Below, in pieces: positions 42,301 through 50,207 of a DNA stretch of 64,000 nt. Every line of letters starts with the position of its first letter. The first letter of the stretch is position 1. Under the pieces are notes generated by a model. The model had not been told where the DNA came from. It searched no databases and saw nothing but the letters and a program-made list of their open reading frames with translations. The stretch spans positions 1,116,001-1,180,000 of the forward strand of contig CP135593.1 of the NCBI GenBank assembly GCA_032388755.1, in the 5' to 3' direction. The stretch comes from Neisseria sp. DTU_2020_1000833_1_SI_GRL_NUU_006. Its GTDB lineage: Bacteria; Pseudomonadota; Gammaproteobacteria; Burkholderiales; Neisseriaceae. The position numbers and the translations under genes are program-made.

Positions 42301-42567
42301 ATGTCTGCCATACCTTTATCAAAACTCAGTAAAGGCGCGGTCGCGCACATCGATTCCATCGTCCCCAATCCGACTTTCGGCGCACTCGACCCGCTGGTTA
42401 CGCGCCGCCTTGCCGATTTGGGCTTTTCAAGCGGAATGCCGTTGCAGGTGATTGCCGTCGGCGGATTCGGACGCGGCCCGTTTGCCGTACGCTTGGGCAA
42501 CCAGTCGCAATTCTCGTTGCGGCAGGAAGAGGCGGGAAAAATTATGTGCCATGTGATTGACGGCTGA
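42301..42567 (+). CDS. feoA: Ferrous iron transport protein A
   Basis: An 88-residue SH3-like protein. Leu-Ala-Asp-Leu-Gly-Phe-Ser-Ser-Gly-Met-Pro-Leu near residue 38 is the typical FeoA pattern. It assists FeoB in ferrous iron uptake at the inner membrane. The ATG at 42301 fits the family; a longer frame begins upstream at 42229. feoB follows 169 bases later. Confidence 0.93.
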   Translation: MSAIPLSKLSKGAVAHIDSIVPNPTFGALDPLVTRRLADLGFSSGMPLQVIAVGGFGRGPFAVRLGNQSQFSLRQEEAGKIMCHVIDG

Positions 42568-42638
42568 CCGCCGTACACGCAGGCAGGCTTCTATTTTGAA
42601 AATGCGGCATAGGCGGATTTAATCTGACCGCCCCATCC

Positions 42639-42666
42639 TTTTCAGACGACCTAGGTCGTCTGAAAA
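42639..42666. repeat. Loopless 28-bp uptake-sequence palindrome in the feoA-feoB gap
   Basis: Two uptake sequences point away from each other and meet at CTAG, giving a perfect palindrome without a loop. It differs from the usual inverted pairs, which have the opposite order or a loop. No T run follows. Confidence 0.85.
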
Positions 42667-42736
42667 CGCCGTTTCAAAGCCTTTTCCCCAATCCAACGCC
42701 AAACTCATCACACAATCAAACAAGGAGAATAAATAA

Positions 42737-44605
42737 ATGGAACTAAGCTATTTTGCCTTGATTGGCGCGCCAAACTGCGGCAAAACCGTTTTGTTCAACG
42801 GTTTGACCGGCTCACATGCCAAGGTTGCCAATTATCCGGGCGTAACGGTCGATAAGCGCGAGGGTGCCTTCCTCGACGACGAGGCGGTCCGCATTATCGA
42901 CCTGCCGGGCACATACAGCCTGCGCACGACCAGCCCCGACGAAGCGGTGGCGAAAGATGTGGCCGTGGGCAAGCTGGGCATTCCGCCCGACGCCATCATC
43001 GCCGTTGCCGACGCGACCAACCTGCGTATGACCCTGCGCATGATTCTGGAACTGAAAACGCTGGGACTGCCTATGGTGGTGTCGCTGAATTTGAGCGACG
43101 TCGCCCGCAGAAGGGGCTTGAATATCGACGCTGCCAAACTGAGCGAGCTGCTGGGCGTACCCGTTTTGGAAACGGTCGCAGTGAGCGCATCGGGCGTACA
43201 GGCAGTACGCGAAGCCGTAGCGAAGCTGCCGCGCAAACGCTCTTTCCCCGCCAACCCCGCCTCTGCCGAACGCACGCTCGATGCGCTGGAGAGCGAAAAA
43301 CTTTATCAAGAAGTCGAATCGATTTTGGCACAGGTCGTCCGCACGGAAATGACGCTGCCCGCATGGCACAAAAAACTCGACGACATCGTGCTGCACCCCG
43401 TCTGGGGCATGATTATGCTGCTGGTCATCCTGTTTATGGTGTTCCAAGCGGTTTACACATGGGCAGCACCGATTATGGACGCCATCGAAGGCGGCTTTAC
43501 CGCACTGGGCGAATGGGTGGGCGCCAACATGGAGCCGGGCATCCTCAACGACTTGATCGTCAACGGCGTGATTGCCGGTACCGGCAGCGTGTTGGTGTTC
43601 CTGCCGCAGATTACGATTCTGTTCGCCTTCATCCTGCTTTTGGAAGACTCCGGCTACCTGCCGCGCGCGGCGTTCCTGCTGGATAACGTGATGGCGAAAA
43701 GCGGCCTGTCCGGACGCTCGTTTATCCCGCTCCTGTCGAGTTTCGCCTGCGCCGTCCCCGCCGTGATGTCGGCGCGTACGATTCACGACCCGCGCGAACG
43801 CCTCGTGACCATCGCCGTCGCCCCGCTGCTGACCTGCTCCGCACGGCTGCCCGTTTACGCGCTGATTATCGCCGCCGTCATTCCCAACCGCACGGTGGGC
43901 GGGATTTTCAACCTGCAAGGGCTGACGCTGTTCGTCCTCTATATCGCAGGCATCCTGTCGGCTGCTTTGGCGGCGTACATTATGAAACGCTTGGCGCGGA
44001 TGAAAGGCAACGTGCAACAATTCCCGCTTCTGATGGAGCTGCCGACCTTCCGCACGCCCAACTTCAAACACATCATGACCAGCCTGTGGGACAGGGTAAA
44101 AGCCTTCCTGAAACGCGCCGGTACGATTATTTTCGCGCTGACCGTGATCCTGTGGGGCTTGGTAAGCTGGCCGCAACCGCCTGCAGGCGCAACGGGCGCG
44201 GCAATCGATTACAGCCTCGCCGGCACCATCGGCCACGCCATCCAGCCGCTGTTCGCCCCGCTGGGCTTCACTTGGGAAATGTGTATCGCCATGATTCCGG
44301 GCATCGCCGCGCGTGAAGTCGTCGTTGCCGCGCTGGGTACGGTCTATGCCGTCAGCGCGTCGTCTGAAGACGCCGTACAAAACGCACTGATTCCGATTGT
44401 GCACAACAACTGGGGCCTGCCGACCGCCTTCGCCTTCCTGGCTTGGTATGTGTATGCTCCCATGTGCGCCGCGACATTGGCTGTGATTAAACGTGAAACC
44501 AAATCCACAAAAAATATGGTGATGATTACAGGCTATTTGTTCCTGATGGCTTACTTCGCCGCATTCGTGGTTTACCAAATTTCTTCAAGGATACTATCGT
44601 CATGA
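42737..44605 (+). CDS. feoB: Ferrous iron transporter B
   Basis: A 622-residue protein with a cytoplasmic GTPase domain and a membrane part. G1 is Gly-Ala-Pro-Asn-Cys-Gly-Lys-Thr (residues 10 to 17), G3 is Asp-Leu-Pro-Gly-Thr-Tyr-Ser-Leu, and G4 is Asn-Leu-Ser-Asp. Two Gate-type segments, Leu-Leu-Ser-Ser-Phe-Ala-Cys-Ala-Val-Pro and Pro-Gly-Ile-Ala-Ala-Arg-Glu-Val, lie in the membrane part. It imports Fe2+. It is shorter than the E. coli protein. The stop overlaps a tiny Cys-rich gene as ATGA. Confidence 0.97.
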   Translation: MELSYFALIGAPNCGKTVLFNGLTGSHAKVANYPGVTVDKREGAFLDDEAVRIIDLPGTYSLRTTSPDEAVAKDVAVGKLGIPPDAIIAVADATNLRMTLRMILELKTLGLPMVVSLNLSDVARRRGLNIDAAKLSELLGVPVLETVAVSASGVQAVREAVAKLPRKRSFPANPASAERTLDALESEKLYQEVESILAQVVRTEMTLPAWHKKLDDIVLHPVWGMIMLLVILFMVFQAVYTWAAPIMDAIEGGFTALGEWVGANMEPGILNDLIVNGVIAGTGSVLVFLPQITILFAFILLLEDSGYLPRAAFLLDNVMAKSGLSGRSFIPLLSSFACAVPAVMSARTIHDPRERLVTIAVAPLLTCSARLPVYALIIAAVIPNRTVGGIFNLQGLTLFVLYIAGILSAALAAYIMKRLARMKGNVQQFPLLMELPTFRTPNFKHIMTSLWDRVKAFLKRAGTIIFALTVILWGLVSWPQPPAGATGAAIDYSLAGTIGHAIQPLFAPLGFTWEMCIAMIPGIAAREVVVAALGTVYAVSASSEDAVQNALIPIVHNNWGLPTAFAFLAWYVYAPMCAATLAVIKRETKSTKNMVMITGYLFLMAYFAAFVVYQISSRILSS

Positions 44606-44730
44606 CTCAATATATTATCGTCGGCTTGATTATGCTCGCCTGCGTATTCTTCCTCTTGCGAAAATTCGTGTTCAAACCGAAAAAACGCGACTGCAGCAGC
44701 GGCTGCGGCAAATGCGGCGGTTGCGGCTGA
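44602..44730 (+). CDS. FeoB-associated Cys-rich membrane protein
   Basis: A 42-residue protein whose ATG lies in the stop of feoB. It has one membrane span (residues 4 to 19), a basic stretch (Arg-Lys-Phe to Lys-Lys-Arg) and the tail Cys-Ser-Ser-Gly-Cys-Gly-Lys-Cys-Gly-Gly-Cys-Gly. Small proteins of this build are known next to feoB (FeoB-associated family) and may act in place of FeoC. The four Cys could bind iron or a cluster; this is inference. Confidence 0.85.
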   Translation: MTQYIIVGLIMLACVFFLLRKFVFKPKKRDCSSGCGKCGGCG

Positions 44731-44751
44731 GTATGGATAGCTAGGAAGCAG

Positions 44752-44788
44752 AAAGGTCGTCTGAAATGGTTTCAGACGACCTTTTTAA
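44752..44788 (+). terminator. Uptake-sequence hairpin after the feo genes
   Basis: A 15-bp perfect stem with a three-base loop and a five-T tail. Confidence 0.85.
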
Positions 44789-44846
44789 CGCAAACCGTTA
44801 TAATAACGCCCCATCCATTTCCACAATACATTCATTGCATAAAGTC

Positions 44847-47777
44847 ATGAAAACCTTGCTCCAACTCCAAACCGCCGCCCAAAATTTCGCCGACTACTAC
44901 AAAAACCAAACCGACGAACGCCGTGAAAAAGACACCTTTTGGAATGAATTTTTCGCCATTTTCGGCATAGACCGCAAAAACGTCGCCCACTTCGAATACG
45001 CCGTTAAAGACCCGAGCAACAACACCCAATTTGTCGATGTCTTTTGGGAAGGCATCTTCCTGGCTGAACACAAATCCGCCAACAAAAACCTGGCCAAAGC
45101 CAAAGAGCAGGCGGAGCGTTATTTGCAGGAAATCGAGCGCACCAAGCCGTCTGCCTTACCTGAATATTACGCCGTCAGCGATTTTGCCCATTTCCACCTT
45201 TACCGCCGCGTGCCTGAAAAAGGCGTGGAAAACCAATGGCAATTCCCGCTGGAAGCATTGCCCGAATACATCACGCGCGGCGTTTTCGACTTTATGTTCG
45301 GCATTGAAGCCAAAGTCCGCCAAATTCAAGAAGAAGCCAACATTCAAGCGGCGGCGGCCATCGGCAGGCTGCACGATGCCTTGCAGGAAGAAGGCATTTA
45401 CGAAGAACACGAACTCAGGCTCTTCATCACGCGCCTGCTTTTCCTCTTTTTTGCCGATGACAGCGCCGTTTTCCAGCGCAACTATCTCTTTCAAGACTTT
45501 TTAGAAGGCTGCAAAGAAGCCGACACGCTCGGCGACAAGCTCAACCAACTCTTTGAATTCCTCAATACACCCGACCGAAAGCGCAGCAAGACCCAAAGCG
45601 AAAAATTTAAAGGTTTCGAATACGTCAACGGCGGCCTTTTCAAAGAACGCCTGCGCACCTTCGACTTCACCGCCAAGCAGCACCGCGCCTTAATCGACTG
45701 CGGCAATTTCGACTGGCGCAACATCAGCCCCGAAATCTTCGGCACGCTCTTCCAATCCGTCATGGACGCGCAAGAGCGGCGCGAAGCGGGCGCACACTAC
45801 ACCGAAGCCGCCAATATCGACAAAGTCATCAACGGCCTCTTTTTAGAAAACCTGCGCGCCGAATTTGAAGCCGTCAAAGCCCTCAAACGCGACAAAGCCA
45901 AAAAACTCGCCGCCTTCTACCAAAAAATCCAAAATCTGCAATTCCTCGACCCGGCCTGCGGCTGCGGCAACTTCCTTATCGTTGCCTACGACCGCATCCG
46001 CGCCCTTGAAGACGACATCATTGCCGAAGCCCTCAAAGACAAAGCGGGCGGACTGTTCGACAGCCCGTCCGTCCAATGTCGTCTGAAACAATTCCACGGC
46101 ATCGAAATTGACGAATTTGCCGTCCTTATCGCCCGCACCGCCATGTGGCTCAAAAACCACCAATGCAACATCCGCACGCAAATCCGCTTCGACGGCGAAG
46201 TCGCCTGCCATACGCTGCCGCTCGAAGACGCCGCCGAAATCATCCACGCCAACAGCCTTCGGACACCTTGGCAGGCGGCGGACTACATCTTCGGCAATCC
46301 GCCCTTTATCGGCTCGACTTACCAAACCAAAGAGCAGAAAAACGACCTAGAAAGCATCTGCGTCCATATCAAAGGCTACGGCCTGTTGGATTACGTCTGC
46401 AACTGGTACGTCAGAGCCGCCGGCATCATGGCGCAGAATCCCCGCGTCCGTACGGCATTCGTCTCCACCAATTCCATCTGCCAAGGCCAGCAGGTCGAAA
46501 TCCTTTGGGGCAGCCTTTTGAACCAAGGCATCGAAATCAACTTTGCCCACCGTACCTTCCAATGGACGAGCCAGGCCGCAGGCAAAGCCGCCGTCCATTG
46601 CATCATCGTCGGCTTCAGCCGCAAACCGCAAACGTCGTCTGAAAACGGCGGCGCAAACGCTTCGGAAAATCCCACCCTGCCCAAATACCTCTACGACTAT
46701 CCCGACATCAAAGGCGAACCCGTAAAACACGCCGTAGCCAACATCAATCCATATCTGATTGATGCGCCCGATTTGATTATTGCCAAGCGCAAAACCCAAA
46801 TCAGCGGGGAAATTGAAATGTGCAAAGGCAATCAACCGACCGACGGTGGCAACCTTATCCTTTCAACCGATGAAAAAGACACCTTGATTGTCGATGAACC
46901 CTTGGCAAAACAATACATCCGCCCCTTTATCGGCGCCGAGGAATTCATCAACGGCAAAGCCCGTTGGTGCCTTTGGTTTCATGATGTAGCCGACGTCAAG
47001 CGTAACAACGACTTAAAAAAAATGCCGAAAGTACGAACCCGTATTCAGGCAGTCAAAGCCATGCGTGAAGCCAGCAGCAAAGCCGCTACGCAAAAAAAAG
47101 CCGCTACCCCGTGGCTCTTCGACGAAATCCGCCAGCCTTCAGAAGGCAATTATCTGATTATTCCGAGTACTTCTTCTGAAAGACGTCATTTCGTACCCAT
47201 TGATTATGTTTCTCATATTATGATAAACAGCAACGCAAATTTTACCCTTCCAAACGCCACCCTTTTCCACTTCGGCATCCTCAGCTCCACCATGCACAAT
47301 GCCTTTATGCGTACTGTCGCAGGTCGTCTTAAAAGCGATTACCGCTACTCCAATACCGTCGTGTACAACAACTTCCCCTTCCCCGAAAGCTGCCGCAAAC
47401 CCGACGATGATGAAACTGCCCGTCAGGAAACCACGGGCAAAAAAGGCAAAAAACCGAGGTCGTCTGAAAACAGCCCCCTCCGCGCCGCCATCGAATCTGC
47501 CGCCCAAGCCATCCTCGACATTCGCGAGAAATACCGTGCCTATGCGCTTGCTAAAAATCTGCCGCCCCCTACGCTCGCCGAACTCTATGCGCCCGACGCA
47601 GGCTATCCCGACCTCGCCAAAGCCCACGCCGCCCTCGACAAAGCCGTCGATAAAGCCTACGGCTACAAAAAAGGCAAAAACACCGACGACGAGGCAGAAC
47701 GCGTCGCCTTCCTGCTTGACCTGTACCGAAAAGCAATAGAAAGCAAAAACGCCAAGCCGCCCAAAAAATCCAAATAA
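44847..47777 (+). CDS. MmeI-type (Type IIL) restriction-modification enzyme
   Basis: A 976-residue single-chain enzyme. Residues 64 to 76 carry Asp-x9-Glu-x-Lys (Asp64, Glu74, Lys76), the nuclease motif of MmeI. A helical spacer follows, with Gly-Ala-His-Tyr-Thr near residue 315. Then comes a gamma-class N6-adenine methyltransferase with Asp-Pro-Ala-Cys-Gly-Cys-Gly-Asn-Phe near 368 and Asn-Pro-Pro-Phe near 482, and a target-recognition part to the end. Such enzymes cut about 20 bp from the site and protect it by methylating one strand. NmeAIII of N. meningitidis is a known relative. All motifs look intact. ATG 44847 is the family start. Confidence 0.9.
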   Translation: MKTLLQLQTAAQNFADYYKNQTDERREKDTFWNEFFAIFGIDRKNVAHFEYAVKDPSNNTQFVDVFWEGIFLAEHKSANKNLAKAKEQAERYLQEIERTKPSALPEYYAVSDFAHFHLYRRVPEKGVENQWQFPLEALPEYITRGVFDFMFGIEAKVRQIQEEANIQAAAAIGRLHDALQEEGIYEEHELRLFITRLLFLFFADDSAVFQRNYLFQDFLEGCKEADTLGDKLNQLFEFLNTPDRKRSKTQSEKFKGFEYVNGGLFKERLRTFDFTAKQHRALIDCGNFDWRNISPEIFGTLFQSVMDAQERREAGAHYTEAANIDKVINGLFLENLRAEFEAVKALKRDKAKKLAAFYQKIQNLQFLDPACGCGNFLIVAYDRIRALEDDIIAEALKDKAGGLFDSPSVQCRLKQFHGIEIDEFAVLIARTAMWLKNHQCNIRTQIRFDGEVACHTLPLEDAAEIIHANSLRTPWQAADYIFGNPPFIGSTYQTKEQKNDLESICVHIKGYGLLDYVCNWYVRAAGIMAQNPRVRTAFVSTNSICQGQQVEILWGSLLNQGIEINFAHRTFQWTSQAAGKAAVHCIIVGFSRKPQTSSENGGANASENPTLPKYLYDYPDIKGEPVKHAVANINPYLIDAPDLIIAKRKTQISGEIEMCKGNQPTDGGNLILSTDEKDTLIVDEPLAKQYIRPFIGAEEFINGKARWCLWFHDVADVKRNNDLKKMPKVRTRIQAVKAMREASSKAATQKKAATPWLFDEIRQPSEGNYLIIPSTSSERRHFVPIDYVSHIMINSNANFTLPNATLFHFGILSSTMHNAFMRTVAGRLKSDYRYSNTVVYNNFPFPESCRKPDDDETARQETTGKKGKKPRSSENSPLRAAIESAAQAILDIREKYRAYALAKNLPPPTLAELYAPDAGYPDLAKAHAALDKAVDKAYGYKKGKNTDDEAERVAFLLDLYRKAIESKNAKPPKKSK

Positions 47778-47861
47778 AGGCAAACGGCAAACCCGGCCGG
47801 GTTTATAGCCCCCCCGCCGGAAATATCGGGCCTGCCCCATCCCATCCCATTCCTTCACAAC

Positions 47862-47906
47862 AAAAAGGTCGTCTGAAAACCAAACTCCGGTTTTCAGACG
47901 ACCTCA
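47862..47906. terminator. Uptake-sequence hairpin between converging genes
   Basis: A 16-bp stem with A and T runs close by, placed between the restriction enzyme gene and the leftward mpl gene. Confidence 0.78.
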
Positions 47907-47930
47907 ATCATTCCAAAATTTCAACCAACC

Positions 47931-49307
47931 TTATTGCAACGCTTCCAGCAGCTTCCCGTGTATCCCGCCGAAACCGCCGTTGCTCATCACCAAAATATGG
48001 TCGCCTGCTTCGGCATTTTCCACGATTTCGGCGACGAAGGCATCGAAGTCTTTGCCGACGTGCAGCTTGCTGCCCAAAGGCGCAAGGGCTTCGGCGACGT
48101 TCCAGTCCACACCTCCGGCGTAGCAGAACACTTGGTCGGCACCCTTGAGGCTTTCGGGTAAGGCGGCTTTCATGGTACCGAGTTTCATGGTGTTGGAACG
48201 CGGCTCGAGGACGGCGAGGATGCGGGCGTTTCCGACGCGCTGGCGCAGGCCTTCGATGGTGGTTTCGATGGCGGTCGGATGGTGGGCGAAATCGTCGTAA
48301 ACGGTGATGCCGTTTACCGTGCCTTTGATTTCCATGCGGCGTTTGACGTTTTTAAACGCGCTCAAGGCTTCGCAGGCTGTCTGAATATCGACGCCGGCAT
48401 GACGTGCGGCGGCAATGACGGCGAGCGCGTTCATGCGGTTGTGTCCGCCCATCAAATCCCATGCGATGTGTCCGGCTTTTTTGCCGTCAAGCAACACGTC
48501 GAACGAGCCGTCGGCATTGACTTCGCCGACCTGCCAGCCGTGTTCGGTGCCGAATTTTTCTACCGGTGTCCAGCAGCCTTTGTCCAAAGTGTCTTGCAGG
48601 CTTTGTTGTTGTCCGTTGCAGACGATTAGACCTTCAGACGGCACGGTGCGCACGAGGTGGTGGAACTGGGTCTGTATCGCGCCCAAGTCGGCAAAGATGT
48701 CGGCGTGGTCGAATTCCAGGTTGTTCAACACGGCGGTACGCGGACGGTAATGTACGAATTTGGAGCGTTTGTCGAAAAAGGCAGTGTCGTATTCGTCGGC
48801 TTCGATGACGAAAAACGGCGATTTGCTGTTCGGGTCTTGGCGCGGTGTTTGCGGCAGGCGGGCGGAAACGCTGAAGTTTTCCGGTACGCCGCCGATGAGG
48901 AAGCCCGGCGCGAGTCCGGCATATTCCAAGACCCATGCGAGCATGGACGCAGTGGTGGTTTTGCCGTGCGTCCCCGCCACGCCGAGTACCCAATGATGAT
49001 GCAGCACGTTTTCCAACAGCCATTGCGGGCCGGAAATATAAGGCAGGCCGCGGTTCAAAATCGCTTCAACCACATCCATCCCGCGCTTGGCGACATTGCC
49101 GATCACGTAAACGTCGGCTTTAAATTCGTCCAACTGCGCGGCATCGAAGCCTTCGTGTACGTCTATGCCTAAGGCTTCGAGCTGGGTGCTCATCGGCGGA
49201 TACATCTTCGCGTCGCAACCGCTGACTTTGAACCCCGCTTCTTTGGCAATGGCGGCCACCCCGCCCATAAACGTGCCGCCGATACCGATAATGTGGATGT
49301 GTTTCAT
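47931..49307 (-). CDS. mpl: UDP-MurNAc:L-Ala-gamma-D-Glu-mDAP ligase (murein recycling)
   Basis: A 458-residue Mur ligase. Ile-His-Ile-Ile-Gly-Ile-Gly-Gly-Thr-Phe-Met near the start, the ATP loop Gly-Val-Ala-Gly-Thr-His-Gly-Lys-Thr-Thr-Thr near 108, and Glu-Ala-Asp-Glu-Tyr-Asp-Thr-Ala-Phe-Phe-Asp-Lys-Arg-Ser are typical of Mpl. It joins recycled tripeptide to UDP-MurNAc. The start at 49307 fits the family; the frame runs open 213 bases further upstream without support. Confidence 0.95.
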   Translation of the reverse strand: MKHIHIIGIGGTFMGGVAAIAKEAGFKVSGCDAKMYPPMSTQLEALGIDVHEGFDAAQLDEFKADVYVIGNVAKRGMDVVEAILNRGLPYISGPQWLLENVLHHHWVLGVAGTHGKTTTASMLAWVLEYAGLAPGFLIGGVPENFSVSARLPQTPRQDPNSKSPFFVIEADEYDTAFFDKRSKFVHYRPRTAVLNNLEFDHADIFADLGAIQTQFHHLVRTVPSEGLIVCNGQQQSLQDTLDKGCWTPVEKFGTEHGWQVGEVNADGSFDVLLDGKKAGHIAWDLMGGHNRMNALAVIAAARHAGVDIQTACEALSAFKNVKRRMEIKGTVNGITVYDDFAHHPTAIETTIEGLRQRVGNARILAVLEPRSNTMKLGTMKAALPESLKGADQVFCYAGGVDWNVAEALAPLGSKLHVGKDFDAFVAEIVENAEAGDHILVMSNGGFGGIHGKLLEALQ

Positions 49308-49441
49308 GATAAGACCGTCTTTTGAATGAAATAATGGGAAAGCCGCCATTATAGCGGAGTTTGGATGCAGGGGTCGTCTGAAAAGCAAAGCTGTGGCAAG
49401 ATGGACAATATAGAAGATTTGAACTGAACAGGAGAAAGCCC

Positions 49442-50155
49442 ATGCCCAAGCTGACACCCCAAATGTTCGCTTTTCTGCAAGAGCCTCAAGTTGAAGCCGT
49501 TTTGCTGCGGCTCTACACACAAGCCTTAAAGCAAAACAGGCAGATGTTTTTTCATTTTCTGCCCAAGATTTTCAAACTGTTGGGCAAAGGGCTGGATTGG
49601 ACGGGGGAAAACGAAAGTTTTTACGAAGACAAATACATCCCCATCGCACCACAACAAGGCAAGTTTTTGTACATGCAGGCTTTGGCATCGGATGCAAAAA
49701 ACATCGTCGAATTTGGGACTTCCTACGGCATTTCGACGCTGTATCTTGCCGCAGCCTCCAAGCGCAACGGCGGGCGCGTCATCACTTGCGAATATCTGCC
49801 GCACAAAGCCGCCGCGGCGAGAAAACATTTCCAAGAAGCCGGTTTGGCAGACTATATCGAGCTTCGCGAAGGCGATGCGCTGGAAACCTTAAAAGACTTA
49901 GCCATCCGCCCCGATTTCGTCTTGCTCGACGGCTGGCCGGATTTGGTATTCCCCGTATTCAAGCTGCTGGAACCCAATCTTGCCGACCGCGCGGTCATCG
50001 CTGTGGATGATGTGGAAGGCTTTTCACCCGCCATGCAGGATTATCTCGATTACGTCCGCCGTCCTGAAAACGGTTATATTTCATCCACGCTAAAACCTTA
50101 CAAAGCGTTGGAATATACGGTCAAAACAGGCAACCATACCGAAAAGGTCGTCTGA
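49442..50155 (+). CDS. Class I SAM methyltransferase, O-methyltransferase-like
   Basis: A 237-residue protein. Val-Glu-Phe-Gly-Thr-Ser-Tyr-Gly-Ile-Ser-Thr near residue 84 is the SAM-binding motif I, and Glu-Tyr follows near 112 as the acidic residue binding ribose. Phe-Val-Leu-Leu-Asp-Gly-Trp-Pro near 159 recalls catechol-type O-methyltransferases. The substrate is unknown. The last codons and stop (Lys-Val-Val-stop) are formed by an uptake sequence, so the terminator hairpin begins inside the gene. AGGAG precedes the ATG. Confidence 0.83.
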   Translation: MPKLTPQMFAFLQEPQVEAVLLRLYTQALKQNRQMFFHFLPKIFKLLGKGLDWTGENESFYEDKYIPIAPQQGKFLYMQALASDAKNIVEFGTSYGISTLYLAAASKRNGGRVITCEYLPHKAAAARKHFQEAGLADYIELREGDALETLKDLAIRPDFVLLDGWPDLVFPVFKLLEPNLADRAVIAVDDVEGFSPAMQDYLDYVRRPENGYISSTLKPYKALEYTVKTGNHTEKVV

Positions 50156-50197
50156 AAACCGGTTTTACCAAGATGAAACCGCCTTTTCAGACGACCT
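50141..50197. terminator. Uptake-sequence hairpin overlapping the methyltransferase stop
   Basis: An inverted pair with AAAAGGTCGTCTGAAAA on the left; its TGA is the stop codon of the preceding gene. It also ends the leftward permease transcript. Confidence 0.78.
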
Positions 50198-50207
50198 TCA
50201 ATATGAT

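Noticed and set aside
42812..44578. 588-codon open frame on the minus strand across feoB
   Set aside because: It is the antisense shadow of a clearly recognised transporter with all GTPase motifs; its composition is rich in His, Gln and Arg as expected for a reversed frame.
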